Of a stretch of 32,191 nucleotides of DNA, positions 24,181 through 32,191 are shown piece by piece. The stretch lies in contig CAAFQK010000018.1 of NCBI GenBank assembly GCA_900765115.1, positions 1 to 32,191 of the forward strand, read 5' to 3'. The position numbers and the translations under genes are program-made. How positions within the stretch are numbered: the stretch's first letter is position 1; the number at the start of each line of letters is the position of its first letter. Source of the DNA: an uncultured Collinsella sp. (GTDB taxonomy: Bacteria; Actinomycetota; Coriobacteriia; Coriobacteriales; Coriobacteriaceae). Under the pieces are notes generated by a model. It was not told the origin of the DNA, ran no database searches, and saw nothing but the letters and a program-made list of their open reading frames with translations.

Positions 24181-25216
24181 TTCCGCCGACCTCGCCTCGT
24201 GCGAGTCTGCAGATATTCAGCGACGCATCCTCGAGCTCATCGAGGGTGCGTCCTCCATTGCGATTTCGGGACATACTTCTCCCGATGGCGATGCCTTGGG
24301 CTCCGTATTGGGTCTGGGCCTTTCGCTCATGAAGTTTTTCCCCAACAAGGACATTGCGCTTCTGCTGGCAGACGATGACCCGGTTCCGCGCATTTACCGC
24401 TTTATGGAAGGCTCCGACCGTCTGGTGCCGGCATCTGCGTACGCCGGCAATCCTGACCTGTTCATCTCGGTGGACGTGCCGGTCGTCGAGCGCCTGAACA
24501 ACTCCGCCGAGGTGCTGCGTCGATCGGCGCATGTGGTGTGCTTCGATCACCATCCGGCGCGCGAGGAATTTGCCGAGCTGAGCCTGAGGTGCGTCGGCGC
24601 CGCGGCCTGCGCCATGATCATCGACCGCTTTTTGGACAATTGCGGCATTGTGGCTCGCAACGGTGTCGCGACCTGCCTGCTGTGCGGCCTGGTGACCGAT
24701 ACCGGTCGTTTTCAGTACCAAAACGCCGATGCTGCTGCGTTCCATGCCGCCTCGCGCCTGGTCGCGCACGGTGCCGATCCGGCGCGCGTCGCGCTCGAGG
24801 TCTACCAGAGCATGCGCGTAGAGTTCTTGCATCTCAAGTCCATCGTTATGGGCCGCATTAAGACGGTGGCCCACGGGCGCGTCGCGTATAGCTACGCGTA
24901 CCAGAGTGACCTTGAGGCGTGCGGTGTCACCTCGGATGAGTGCGACGGTCTGGTTGACGTGGTGCGCTCGGTGATGGGCGTTGAGGTCTGCCTGTTCCTA
25001 AAGGGCATCGAGGGCGATACCAGGGTGCGCGGCAACCTGCGCTCCAAGGGTGACCTCGATGTGTCCGAGATTGCTGCCAACTTTGGCGGTGGCGGGCATC
25101 ATGCCGCCGCCGGCTTTTCCAACAACGGAACGATTCGCGAGACGCTCGCCGTGGCACTTCCCATGCTGGCCGAGCTGGTGGGGGAGGATCCCGCTTCGGT
25201 GACCGTCGAGCTCTAA
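24173..25216 (+). CDS. nrnA: DHH/DHHA1 family nanoRNase / pAp phosphatase
   Basis: A 347-residue DHH-family phosphoesterase of the NrnA type, which degrades short oligoribonucleotides and dephosphorylates 3'-phosphoadenosine 5'-phosphate. Metal-binding motifs are visible: SGHTSPDGDALGS near residue 35, the DHH signature in CFDHHPAREEF, and LVTDTGRFQY. The C-terminal DHHA1 domain carries GGGGHHAAAGF. ATG 24173 lies about 10 bases after AGGAGG. Its place between rbfA and truB is the common Firmicute/actinobacterial arrangement. Confidence 0.92.
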   Translation: MTNSADLASCESADIQRRILELIEGASSIAISGHTSPDGDALGSVLGLGLSLMKFFPNKDIALLLADDDPVPRIYRFMEGSDRLVPASAYAGNPDLFISVDVPVVERLNNSAEVLRRSAHVVCFDHHPAREEFAELSLRCVGAAACAMIIDRFLDNCGIVARNGVATCLLCGLVTDTGRFQYQNADAAAFHAASRLVAHGADPARVALEVYQSMRVEFLHLKSIVMGRIKTVAHGRVAYSYAYQSDLEACGVTSDECDGLVDVVRSVMGVEVCLFLKGIEGDTRVRGNLRSKGDLDVSEIAANFGGGGHHAAAGFSNNGTIRETLAVALPMLAELVGEDPASVTVEL

Positions 25217-25231
25217 CTTTTTGGATGGTAC

Positions 25232-26164
25232 ATGGCTCGTCGTACGCCTTCTCAATTGAATATGCTGCTCGCCGTCGATAAGCCGGTGGGCTGCACGTCC
25301 CACGACGTGGTATCGCAGTGCCGGCGCGCCCTCCATGAGCGACGCGTCGGCCATGCCGGTACGCTCGACCCCATGGCCTCGGGTGTCATGGTGGTGGGCG
25401 TGGGCCAGGCGACCCGTCTGCTGGGCATGCTAACCCTCGATACCAAAAGTTATGTTGCCGACATTTCGTTTGGTGTCGAGACCAATACCGATGACGCGGA
25501 GGGCGAGGCCGTCCGCACGGTGCCCGTTGCCCCCGAGCTGCGCGATCTCGCTTACGCCCGTGAGCAGCTGGCCGCTATGCTTGGCCCGCAGATGCAGGTG
25601 CCGCCAGCGTTTTCGGCTATCTCGGTCAATGGCGTTCGCGCCTACAAGTCTGCTCGCGAGGGCAATGCGGTGGACCTACCTCCGCGCCCCGTCGAGGTCT
25701 ATGCCGCCGACCTGATCGCCGTGGGCGGCGAGGGCGATACGTGCGTCTGGACCGTGGCGTTTTCGGTAAGCAAAGGCACCTACATTCGCGCGCTCGCTCG
25801 CGATCTGGGTCGTGCCTGCGATAGCGCTGCGCATATTTCCGCGCTGCGCCGTACGGCCTCCGGCGTGGTTTCCATTGGCGCCTGTCATGCGGTAGAGGAG
25901 CTCTCTGCCGAGACCGCTGCCGGTTTCGCTCTGGATCCCATCGCCGCCCTAGGTGCCACGCGTGTCGATTTGCCGGGTAATCTTGCAGACGACCTGCTTT
26001 GTGGCCGCCGCATTCCCGTTGAACGCGCGCTTGCGGACTTCGATACGGCGAAGGCGCCGTTCGCGCTCGTGCTCGATGGGGGATTGAAGGCGCTTGCTCG
26101 TATCGAGGGCGGCCGCTTTGTGATGGAGCACGTCTTTCCGCAGGCGATCGGCGGTGTTCGATGA
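25232..26164 (+). CDS. truB: tRNA pseudouridine-55 synthase
   Basis: A 310-residue TruB that makes pseudouridine 55 in the T-loop of tRNAs. The catalytic aspartate is Asp46 in GHAGTLDPMASGVMVV, preceded by AVDKPVGCTSHDVV. YVADISFGVETNTDDAEGE and GTYIRALARDLGRAC are further family motifs. The C-terminus is PUA-like and short. The ribosome binding site is weak (GGATGG), so expression may depend on coupling. Its stop overlaps the ribF ATG by four bases. Confidence 0.94.
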   Translation: MARRTPSQLNMLLAVDKPVGCTSHDVVSQCRRALHERRVGHAGTLDPMASGVMVVGVGQATRLLGMLTLDTKSYVADISFGVETNTDDAEGEAVRTVPVAPELRDLAYAREQLAAMLGPQMQVPPAFSAISVNGVRAYKSAREGNAVDLPPRPVEVYAADLIAVGGEGDTCVWTVAFSVSKGTYIRALARDLGRACDSAAHISALRRTASGVVSIGACHAVEELSAETAAGFALDPIAALGATRVDLPGNLADDLLCGRRIPVERALADFDTAKAPFALVLDGGLKALARIEGGRFVMEHVFPQAIGGVR

Positions 26165-27168
26165 TGCTGGCGCCCCACGAGCTCGCGCGTATCTTTTTCG
26201 CGGGTGAGTTGGATGAGGCCCGTATCGTTTCTGCCGATGCTTTTGATGGGTGCGAGTTCTTGGGTTCCGCGTCGATCGCTATTGGCGTGTTTGATGGCGT
26301 GCATCGTGGGCACCAAGAGCTGATCGAAGCGGTTATTCGCGATGCACATGATCACGGCAGCAAAGCGGTCGTGGTCACCTTCGATCCTGATCCGGACGTC
26401 GTGGTGAGTCCGTTGCCCGCCCAAAAATTGATGACGACGGCCGACCGCCTGCACGCTCTGGCTCAAACCAGGGTCGATGCGGTGGTGGCCGTTCCCTTTA
26501 CGCCTGCCGTGGCGGCACTCGACCATGTCGGGTTTCTGGCGTTGTTGTCGCGCGTTGTCGACATTCGCTCCATTCGTGTAGGCAGCGACTTTAGGCTCGG
26601 CCGCGGCGGCGCTTCGGGCGTTGCCGAGATGCGCGCCTGGGGCACTGAGCGTGGGGTTGACGTTTACGGTCACGACCTGCTCTGCGTTAACGGGCAGACC
26701 ATCTGCGCCACGCGTATCCGCCATGAGCTGGGTCAGGGTCATGTGGAGCTGGCCGCAGAGCTTCTCGGCCGTCCCTATATGCTGCGCGGCGTTGTGGCGG
26801 CTGGCCGTCACGAGGGCTCCGACATGGGCTTTCCCACGGCAAACATCCAGGTGCCCGACGGCATCCAAGTGCCTGCCGATGGCGTCTATGAGGGTCTGGT
26901 GCTGGTCGACGATACCGTATGGCCTGCTGCCGTTAACGTCGGCCTGCCGCCGACCTATGCCGACGATGCCGCCTCGGCGCATCTCGAGGCCAACTTGATC
27001 GGCTATGCGGGCGACCTGTATGGCGCCTCGGTGTCGCTGGCGTTTACGCGCTGGCTGCGTCCGTCTCGCGTGTTCGATTCCCTGGACGAGTTGATCGCGA
27101 CCGTCGAGGGTAATATCGACGATATCCGTCATAACTTGGGTGAGCAGGGGGTGAGTATCCGTGATTAG
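26161..27168 (+). CDS. ribF: Bifunctional riboflavin kinase / FAD synthetase
   Basis: A 335-residue RibF, making FMN and then FAD from riboflavin. The N-terminal nucleotidyltransferase domain has IGVFDGVHRGHQELI and VTFDPDPDVVV. The C-terminal kinase domain has MGFPTANIQVP, then PAAVNVGLPPTY. Two adjacent ATG codons (26161 and 26164) are possible starts; the first overlaps the truB stop as ATGA. The gene ends eight bases into dnaG, which ties flavin cofactor synthesis and primase into one transcript. Confidence 0.93.
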   Translation: MMLAPHELARIFFAGELDEARIVSADAFDGCEFLGSASIAIGVFDGVHRGHQELIEAVIRDAHDHGSKAVVVTFDPDPDVVVSPLPAQKLMTTADRLHALAQTRVDAVVAVPFTPAVAALDHVGFLALLSRVVDIRSIRVGSDFRLGRGGASGVAEMRAWGTERGVDVYGHDLLCVNGQTICATRIRHELGQGHVELAAELLGRPYMLRGVVAAGRHEGSDMGFPTANIQVPDGIQVPADGVYEGLVLVDDTVWPAAVNVGLPPTYADDAASAHLEANLIGYAGDLYGASVSLAFTRWLRPSRVFDSLDELIATVEGNIDDIRHNLGEQGVSIRD

Positions 27169-29275
27169 CGATGAGGAAAAAGATCAGGTACGCGCGGCGT
27201 CAGACTTGGTTGCCATCGTGCAGGAAACGGTTGAGCTCAAGCCCCGCGGCCATGAGTTTTGGGGCTGCTGTCCGTTTCATGGCGAAAAGACCCCATCGTT
27301 TCACATTATCCCTGCTACGCAGGTGTGGCACTGCTTTGGCTGCGGCGAGGGCGGCGACGTCTTCACCTATATCATGAAGCGCGAGAACCTGAGTTTTCCC
27401 GAGTCGATCCGCTATTTGGCTGATCGTGCGGGCATTGAACTGCACGATACCGGTGCGCAGCGCGATCGCGGCACCAAGCGTGCCCGCATCTATGACCTGT
27501 GCGCCGAGACGGCCCAGTTCTACCACACCATGCTTATGCGCGGTAAGGACAGCCGTCCGCGCGAGTACTTTGCCAGCCGCGGTATGGGTGGCGATGTCTG
27601 TCGACGCTACTGCCTGGGTTTTGCGCCGGGTCGCAACGCGCTGGTTTCTCATCTGTCTCAAGCGGGCTTTACCCCGCAGGAGATGATTGACGCCAACGTG
27701 GCCGTGAGCCGTGGGCGCGGACAGCTCGCCGACCGTTTTTACGACCGTGTGATGTTTCCCATTTTTGACGAGCAGGGTCATAACATCGCTTTTGGCGGGC
27801 GCATCATGGGCGATGGTCAGCCTAAGTACCTCAACACCGCCGAGACGAGCGTGTTTCATAAAAAGCGAAACCTCTACGGCTTTAACTGGGCCAAGGAGTT
27901 TATCGTCGCGCAGGATACCGCCATCGTGGTGGAGGGCTATACCGACTGCATCGCCTGCTGGGAGGCGGGGATCAAAAACGTCGTCGCCACGCTGGGCACG
28001 GCGCTCACGGAGCATCACGTCAAGACGCTCACTCGCTTTGCCAAGCGCATTGTGTATATGTTCGATGGCGACGCCGCCGGTCAAAAGGCCGCACGCCGCG
28101 CGATTCAGTTTATCGAGCAGGATTCGATGGACCTGCGCTGCGTGGTGCTTCCCGACGGCAACGACCCCATGGAGTTCATCACCGCGCATGGTGGCGAGGC
28201 TCTGCAGGCGCGCATCGATGCCGCCGAGCCCCTCATGGACTTTGTGTACCGCTCACTGCAGGAGTCGAGCGACATTACCACGCCGGGCGGTCGTGCCAAG
28301 GCGCTCGAGGATGCACTGACGCTCATCTATCCGCTGCGCGATAGCTACATGATCGATACGTACTTTATCCAGATTGCCGACCTGCTGGGTTTGGATCTGG
28401 AGACGGTGCGCTCGAGCTCGGGCCGTGTGTTTCGCGATGTTGCCAAGCGCGAGGACGCCGAGCGTCGTCGCGAGCAGAACTACGAGCGCCAGCGGGCGCA
28501 GGCCGAGCGTGCAGGCAGCGCGGGCGGTCGGGCGTCTGGTTCGCAGGGGGCGCCTCGCGGCGCTTGGGCGTCGGGGGCGACGCCGCCGGTGTCCGCACCG
28601 GTCGAGGAAGAACCGTACGACTATGTGCCGATCGAGGCCTACGGGGCCGCGCCGGTCGAGGCTGTCGACGATATGCCGCCGATTGATGTGCCGGTTGGTA
28701 TGGATGGCGCGGCACCGGTCGCCGATATAATGGGCGCGCCCGCGTCGCCGACGATGCCGATCGTGCTGACCGACCTAGAGCGAAAGTCTTTGGCGGGGGA
28801 GCGCGAGCTGCTGACGATGCTCACGAGCTACCCCGACCTGTTCCGCACGTATGCCGATCGCATCTGCTCGATCGAGTGGGTGGATCCGCGTCACGAGTCC
28901 ATCGCGTGGGCCGTGCTCGCGACGCCGCCGGGCACCGACCCCACGGCGTGCATGGATGCGGCGCGCGCCGTGTGTCCCGAGGCAGCGTCGCTTGTGAGTG
29001 CCGGGCGCATTTCGTCGACGAGTAAGCACCCCACCGAGACGAACATCGTGTTTATGCTCGACACCCTCGAGCTCTACACCATCAAGCGCCGCATGCGCGC
29101 CGCACAGGCCAAGCTTCGCCAGGACCGGTCGCTCGACGATGAGGCACGCCGTGTGCTGACGATGCAGGCGATGCAAGATTCTCAGCGCCAGCGTGAGCTC
29201 CAAAAGTCGATCGGCGGCGTGGCGGATCCGTTCCGTTTGATCGGTTTGGAGACTGCGGGCGCCGAGCAGGCCTAG
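27161..29275 (+). CDS. dnaG: DNA primase
   Basis: A 704-residue primase that lays RNA primers at the replication fork. The zinc-binding domain has Cys37, His40, Cys58 and Cys61 (C-x2-H-x17-C-x2-C). The TOPRIM core carries VVEGYTDCI (Glu258), NVVATLGTALTEHH and FDGDAAGQKA. Residues from about 425 to 540 are a low-complexity Arg/Ala/Gly then Pro/Val/Glu-rich linker, leading to a C-terminal helicase-interaction domain. The start is GTG 27161, with AGGGGGTGA (27145-27153) eight bases upstream. It is the last gene of the rimP-nusA operon and lies just before rpoD. Confidence 0.95.
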   Translation: MISDEEKDQVRAASDLVAIVQETVELKPRGHEFWGCCPFHGEKTPSFHIIPATQVWHCFGCGEGGDVFTYIMKRENLSFPESIRYLADRAGIELHDTGAQRDRGTKRARIYDLCAETAQFYHTMLMRGKDSRPREYFASRGMGGDVCRRYCLGFAPGRNALVSHLSQAGFTPQEMIDANVAVSRGRGQLADRFYDRVMFPIFDEQGHNIAFGGRIMGDGQPKYLNTAETSVFHKKRNLYGFNWAKEFIVAQDTAIVVEGYTDCIACWEAGIKNVVATLGTALTEHHVKTLTRFAKRIVYMFDGDAAGQKAARRAIQFIEQDSMDLRCVVLPDGNDPMEFITAHGGEALQARIDAAEPLMDFVYRSLQESSDITTPGGRAKALEDALTLIYPLRDSYMIDTYFIQIADLLGLDLETVRSSSGRVFRDVAKREDAERRREQNYERQRAQAERAGSAGGRASGSQGAPRGAWASGATPPVSAPVEEEPYDYVPIEAYGAAPVEAVDDMPPIDVPVGMDGAAPVADIMGAPASPTMPIVLTDLERKSLAGERELLTMLTSYPDLFRTYADRICSIEWVDPRHESIAWAVLATPPGTDPTACMDAARAVCPEAASLVSAGRISSTSKHPTETNIVFMLDTLELYTIKRRMRAAQAKLRQDRSLDDEARRVLTMQAMQDSQRQRELQKSIGGVADPFRLIGLETAGAEQA

Positions 29276-29344
29276 ATGTTGTGGTCAACCAGCGTATTTG
29301 CGCCTATATCCAGTCTGAATTTTGGGTATAGACGTGTAGGTGTG

Positions 29345-29353
29345 TGCTAAAGT
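29345..29353 (+). promoter_or_regulatory. Possible rpoD promoter (extended -10)
   Basis: TGCTAAAGT at 29345-29353 is an extended -10 (TGn then TAAAGT) in the 110-base gap after dnaG. The nearest -35-like TTGGGT (29322-29327) is 20 bases upstream, too far for an ordinary promoter. No terminator was seen between dnaG and rpoD, so read-through from the upstream operon is also possible. Confidence 0.4.
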
Positions 29354-29385
29354 AATGAGTCCTGTGGACTATGAAGGGAGAATCT

Positions 29386-30732
29386 GTGCCAAATAAGAGT
29401 GAGAGCACGGGTACTGGGCTGGAATCCTACGTTGCAAAGCTCATGGGCAACGACTCAAACAGGACTTCGGTAACCGAGGACGAGATTCAGGTCGCCCTGA
29501 AGGATATCGATGTATCTGACGAGCAACTCAACGCGGTGTATTCCGCGCTGCGCAACAGCGGCATCCAGATTATCTCCGCGAGCGGAAACGACGACGCTCC
29601 CATGGGCGTCGAAGATGGCGATAACGATAGCGATACCGATGATTTCGATGACGACGAGCACGATTCCGGTTCACTCGACGATCACGAGCTTAAGATGGCC
29701 CGTCAGGCCGACGCCGAGATGGGTTCTTCCAAGAGCAAGAAGAAGCGCACCGTGCGCACGTCCCGTTCGCGCTCGCGCGTGCGCGGCATCGATGCCTCCA
29801 CGGTGATGCTGACCGGTGACCCGGTTCGTATGTACCTTAAGGAGATCGGTAAGGTCGACCTGCTGACCGCCTCCGAAGAGGTCGATCTGGCCATGAAGAT
29901 CGAGGCCGGTCTCGATGCCACCGAGAAGCTCGAGGCCGCCGAGGCGGGCGAGATCGAGCTTACCCGCGCCGAGATACGTCGCCTGACCCGTATCGAGAAC
30001 GTGGGTCTCGAGGCCAAGCAGGCGCTCATCAGCGCCAACCTGCGTCTGGTCGTCTCCATCGCCAAGCGCTACGTCGGTCGCGGCATGCTGTTCTTGGACC
30101 TGATCCAGGAGGGCAACCTCGGTCTGATCCGCGCCGTCGAGAAGTTCGACTACCAGAAGGGCTTTAAGTTCTCCACGTACGCCACGTGGTGGATCCGTCA
30201 GGCCATCACGCGCGCTATCGCCGACCAGGCCCGTACCATCCGTATTCCCGTGCACATGGTCGAGACCATCAACAAACTCGTTCGCGTGCAGCGCCAGCTT
30301 CTCCAGGACCTGGGTCGCGATCCGACCCCCGAGGAGATCGGTGCCGAGATGGACATGAGTGCCGACCGCGTCCGCGAGATCCAGAAGATTTCGCAGGAGC
30401 CCGTGTCGCTCGAGACCCCTATCGGCGAGGAAGAGGATTCCCAGCTGGGCGACTTCATCGAGGACTCCCAGGCTATAGTTCCGCCCGATGCCGCCAGCTT
30501 CTCCATGCTGCAGGAGCAGCTCACCCAGGTGCTCGACTCGCTTGCCGATCGTGAGCGCAAGGTTATCGAGCTGCGCTTTGGCCTTGTTGACGGACATCCC
30601 CGTACGCTCGAGGAAGTCGGCCGCGAGTTTGGCGTCACGCGTGAGCGCATCCGCCAGATCGAGTCCAAGACCCTGGCGAAGCTCCGCCACCCGAGCCGCA
30701 GCAGCAAGCTGAAGGATTACATCGAGAGCTAG
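29386..30732 (+). CDS. rpoD: Primary sigma factor (sigma-70 / SigA type)
   Basis: A 448-residue housekeeping sigma factor. Region 1.2 starts near residue 145 (DPVRMYLKEIG). Region 2 has NLRLVVSIAKRYVGRGMLFL, DLIQEGNLGLIRA and FSTYATWWIRQAI, and region 4.2 has GVTRERIRQIESKTLAKLRH. The N-terminal 140 residues are unusual: a helical start, then a stretch made almost only of Asp, Glu, Ser and Gly, then a Lys/Arg/Ser-rich run (SKSKKKRTVRTSRSRSRVRG). I take GTG 29386, five bases after AAGGGAG, over ATG 29371, which overlaps that site. It follows dnaG, as in the classic rpsU-dnaG-rpoD operon, but without rpsU. Confidence 0.95.
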   Translation: MPNKSESTGTGLESYVAKLMGNDSNRTSVTEDEIQVALKDIDVSDEQLNAVYSALRNSGIQIISASGNDDAPMGVEDGDNDSDTDDFDDDEHDSGSLDDHELKMARQADAEMGSSKSKKKRTVRTSRSRSRVRGIDASTVMLTGDPVRMYLKEIGKVDLLTASEEVDLAMKIEAGLDATEKLEAAEAGEIELTRAEIRRLTRIENVGLEAKQALISANLRLVVSIAKRYVGRGMLFLDLIQEGNLGLIRAVEKFDYQKGFKFSTYATWWIRQAITRAIADQARTIRIPVHMVETINKLVRVQRQLLQDLGRDPTPEEIGAEMDMSADRVREIQKISQEPVSLETPIGEEEDSQLGDFIEDSQAIVPPDAASFSMLQEQLTQVLDSLADRERKVIELRFGLVDGHPRTLEEVGREFGVTRERIRQIESKTLAKLRHPSRSSKLKDYIES

Positions 30733-30741
30733 TCAAGCAAG

Positions 30742-30778
30742 AAGCGCCCTCAAGCACATCCGCTTGAGGGCGCTTTCA
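30742..30778 (+). terminator. Intrinsic terminator of rpoD
   Basis: AAGCGCCCTCAAGC (30742-30755) pairs perfectly with 30762-30775 across ACATCC, ending in TTTC. It begins nine bases after the rpoD stop. Confidence 0.8.
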
Positions 30779-30786
30779 TGTAGTCG

Positions 30787-30858
30787 TTGGGGACGTTCTT
30801 GAATGACTAGTCGTTTAAGAACGTCCCCAATGACTGGGTCGTCCCCAATGACTAGGTC
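30787..30858. repeat. REP-like palindrome with tandem 18-bp repeats
   Basis: TTGGGGACGTTCTT (30787-30800) is the exact reverse complement of 30817-30830, and the loop holds the palindrome GACTAGTC (30805-30812). The right arm runs into two tandem 18-bp units, 30823-30840 and 30841-30858, that differ at a single base (GTCCCCAATGACT then G or A then GGTC). This GGGGAC-type palindrome resembles REP/BIME elements that occur in many intergenic spots of one genome. Confidence 0.75.
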
Positions 30859-30880
30859 GGAAAATTTCTTAAAAAAGTTC

Positions 30881-30908
30881 TTGCCCTAAGCTGATTCGTC
30901 CGTATAAT
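30881..30908 (+). promoter_or_regulatory. tRNA-Asn promoter
   Basis: TTGCCC (30881-30886) and a perfect TATAAT (30903-30908) are 16 bases apart. The preceding 20 bases are A/T-rich, as in an UP element. The tRNA begins 31 bases after the -10. Confidence 0.8.
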
Positions 30909-30938
30909 AAACTTCGTTGCTTGAGAGCACGCACCTAT

Positions 30939-31013
30939 TCCTCGGTAGCTCAATGGTAGAGCACGCGGCTGTTAACCGCGCTGTTGTAGGTTCGAGTCCT
31001 ACCCGGGGAGCCA
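30939..31013 (+). tRNA. tRNA-Asn (anticodon GTT)
   Basis: A 75-base tRNA with encoded CCA. The acceptor TCCTCGG pairs with CCGGGGA (one T-G wobble), discriminator G. The D arm contains AGCTCAATGGTAGAGC. The anticodon stem CGCGG/CCGCG encloses CTGTTAA, giving anticodon GTT. The T arm is GTAGG-TTCGAGT-CCTAC. It is a single gene with its own promoter and terminator. Confidence 0.96.
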
Positions 31014-31020
31014 GGTTGTA

Positions 31021-31049
31021 AAACCCGTCGCTTATGCGGCGGGTTTTTT
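31021..31049 (+). terminator. Intrinsic terminator of tRNA-Asn
   Basis: AAACCCGTCGC (31021-31031) pairs with GCGGCGGGTTT (31036-31046), one T-G wobble, loop TTAT, followed by a T-run through 31049. Confidence 0.9.
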
Positions 31050-31063
31050 CATGCCGCGATCGC

Positions 31064-31075
31064 CGTTCGCGAACG
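31064..31075. repeat. 12-bp perfect palindrome
   Basis: CGTTCGCGAACG is self-complementary and lies between the tRNA terminator and the Gls24-family gene. It could be an operator. It does not match the actinobacterial LexA box spacing that I know. Confidence 0.35.
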
Positions 31076-31207
31076 TTACCATATCAACATTTCGTGTCGA
31101 GGATGTAATCCCGAGGCCCGCCACCTCAACATGGCGCGGTCGTTGTAGAATATTCCAATGATTGCTCCCACGAGATGGTGCCGCGAGCACCAGATAAGGA
31201 GATTCTT

Positions 31208-31564
31208 GTGTCTGAGACCATTAACGGCAGCCTGAGCGTCTCGAACGACGTTATTGCCGATATTGCCGGTTATGCCGCGATGACGTGCTATGGCGTCGTC
31301 GGTATGGCCGAACAGCTCCAGGGCGCCGAGAGCGTGCGCCTGCTTGCCGGTCAGCGCCTCCGCAAGGGCGTGCTTGTCTCCGCCGACGAGAACGGCCTTA
31401 CGGTCGATCTTCACGTCGTGCTCGAGAACGGCGTCAACATGAAGTCCGTTTGCCACAATCTTTCGAGCTCCGTTGCCTTTACCCTGCAGGAGATCGCCCA
31501 GATCGATCCCGCCAGCCTTAAGATCGGCATCCATATCGACGCGCTCAAGAGCCGTCTGAACTAG
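31208..31564 (+). CDS. Asp23/Gls24 family protein (YloU-like)
   Basis: A 118-residue protein of the Asp23/Gls24 family. Family features are GSLSVSNDVIADIAGYAAM near the start, CYGVVGMAE, and a hydrophobic central strand LTVDLHVVLENGVNM, ending in LKIGIHIDALKSR. The start is GTG 31208, with AAGGAG (31196-31201) six bases upstream; a longer frame from 31175 has no such site. The DAK2-domain gene follows after 27 bases, the conserved YloU-YloV pairing. Members are linked to envelope stress and to lipid metabolism, but the molecular role is unsettled. Confidence 0.88.
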   Translation: MSETINGSLSVSNDVIADIAGYAAMTCYGVVGMAEQLQGAESVRLLAGQRLRKGVLVSADENGLTVDLHVVLENGVNMKSVCHNLSSSVAFTLQEIAQIDPASLKIGIHIDALKSRLN

Positions 31565-31591
31565 CATCCGAAAACGGAGATTCAAATACCC

Positions 31592-32191
31592 ATGATTGCA
31601 AAGACCATTCGCACCTGTTTTCCGATCGCTGCGGCTGCCGTTTCCGACAAGGCCGAGGAGATCAACAAGCTCAACGTCTTCCCCGTACCCGACGGCGACA
31701 CCGGTACCAACATGTCGCTCACGCTTGCCTCGGTGACCAAGGAGCTCTCCGCCCTTCCTGCCGACGCCGACATGGAAGCCATCGCCGGCGCCATCACCCA
31801 CGGCTCCCTGATGGGTGCCCGCGGTAACTCTGGCGTTATCACGTCGCAGATTCTGCGCGGCGTGGCCGAGGGTCTTGTCTCTGCCGACGAGCCTATTACG
31901 TCCGCCAACATTGCCTTCGCCTTCCGTCGTGCCGTCAAGGTTGCCTTCCAGGCTGTCCGCAAGCCCATCGAGGGCACGATCCTCACGGTCCTGCGCGATG
32001 TCTCGACCAAGGCCGATGAGTGCGAGAAGAAGAAGTTCTCGGCTGAGGATGCGCTCGATGCTATCGTCGTCGAGGCGTACCAGTCCGTCGCCCGCACGCC
32101 CGACTTGCTGCCCGTCCTCAAAGAGAACGGCGTGGTCGACTCAGGCGCCTTCGGCTTTGCCATCTTCCTGGAGAACTTTGTTGCCGCCGCG
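31592..32191 (+). CDS. fakA: FakA/YloV-like DAK2-domain kinase, 5' part (cut by window end)
   Basis: The first 200 codons of a DAK2-domain protein run open to the window edge without a stop. The ATP-binding signature is clear: NKLNVFPVPDGDTGTNMSLT, then THGSLMGARGNSGVITSQIL, then KPIEGTILTVLRD and a VDSGAFGFAIFLE segment. In FakA (YloV) this N-terminal domain phosphorylates fatty acids held by a FakB/DegV partner, feeding exogenous fatty acids into phospholipids. The full protein is expected to be about 550 residues. The start ATG lies 27 bases after the Gls24-family stop with CGGAGA upstream, so the two probably share a transcript. Confidence 0.88.
   Translation, partial: MIAKTIRTCFPIAAAAVSDKAEEINKLNVFPVPDGDTGTNMSLTLASVTKELSALPADADMEAIAGAITHGSLMGARGNSGVITSQILRGVAEGLVSADEPITSANIAFAFRRAVKVAFQAVRKPIEGTILTVLRDVSTKADECEKKKFSAEDALDAIVVEAYQSVARTPDLLPVLKENGVVDSGAFGFAIFLENFVAAA

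Noticed and set aside
1..32191. CRISPR array, insertion sequence or rRNA
   Set aside because: No regularly spaced direct repeats, transposase-like product or rRNA signature was seen anywhere in the window.

Overview
The window is GC-rich, densely coded DNA from what looks like a member of the Coriobacteriia, most likely Collinsella or a close relative. This is an inference from the housekeeping gene order (rimP-nusA-infB-rbfA-nrnA-truB-ribF-dnaG, then rpoD), the GC-rich codon use and the style of the GuaB and NusA proteins; no database search was possible. All genes but one (a ModE-like regulator) lie on the + strand.

Positions 1-1593 hold a visibly AT-richer islet. Behind a 26-bp perfect palindrome that covers a -10 element lies a three-gene toxin, antitoxin and SecB-like chaperone module, in the same order as the HigB-HigA-SecB-like TAC module of Mycobacterium tuberculosis. 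Positions 1749-12844 hold one tightly coupled eight-gene operon. It encodes a Gram-positive-type Pel exopolysaccharide machine: PelD with an N-terminal SDR-like domain and an intact c-di-GMP I-site, then PelE, a PelA deacetylase, the PelF glycosyltransferase and the PelG transporter. It continues without a break into a CotH-like kinase lipoprotein, a VTC-type polyphosphate polymerase domain protein and a DUF4956 membrane protein. The first five genes should sense c-di-GMP, polymerise, export and de-N-acetylate the polymer. The last three suggest an unexplored phosphate-based surface modification linked to it.

Positions 12957-14304 carry a shortened trans-sulfuration-family protein that seems to have lost its PLP lysine, converging on the ModE-like regulator. 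guaB (IMP dehydrogenase) and leuS follow. leuS is preceded by a large nested hairpin with 28-bp perfect arms. Positions 19209-29275 form the nusA/infB operon, whose promoter is followed at once by an intrinsic terminator in the leader, suggesting NusA autoregulation by attenuation. This operon runs on through nrnA, truB and ribF into dnaG, and rpoD follows with its own leader, so translation factors, RNA maturation, replication priming and the housekeeping sigma factor are clustered.

The end of the window holds a REP-like repeat patch, a tRNA-Asn gene with a clear promoter and terminator, an Asp23/Gls24 (YloU-like) gene and the 5' part of a FakA/YloV-like DAK2-domain gene cut by the window edge. 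No CRISPR array, insertion sequence or rRNA was seen.
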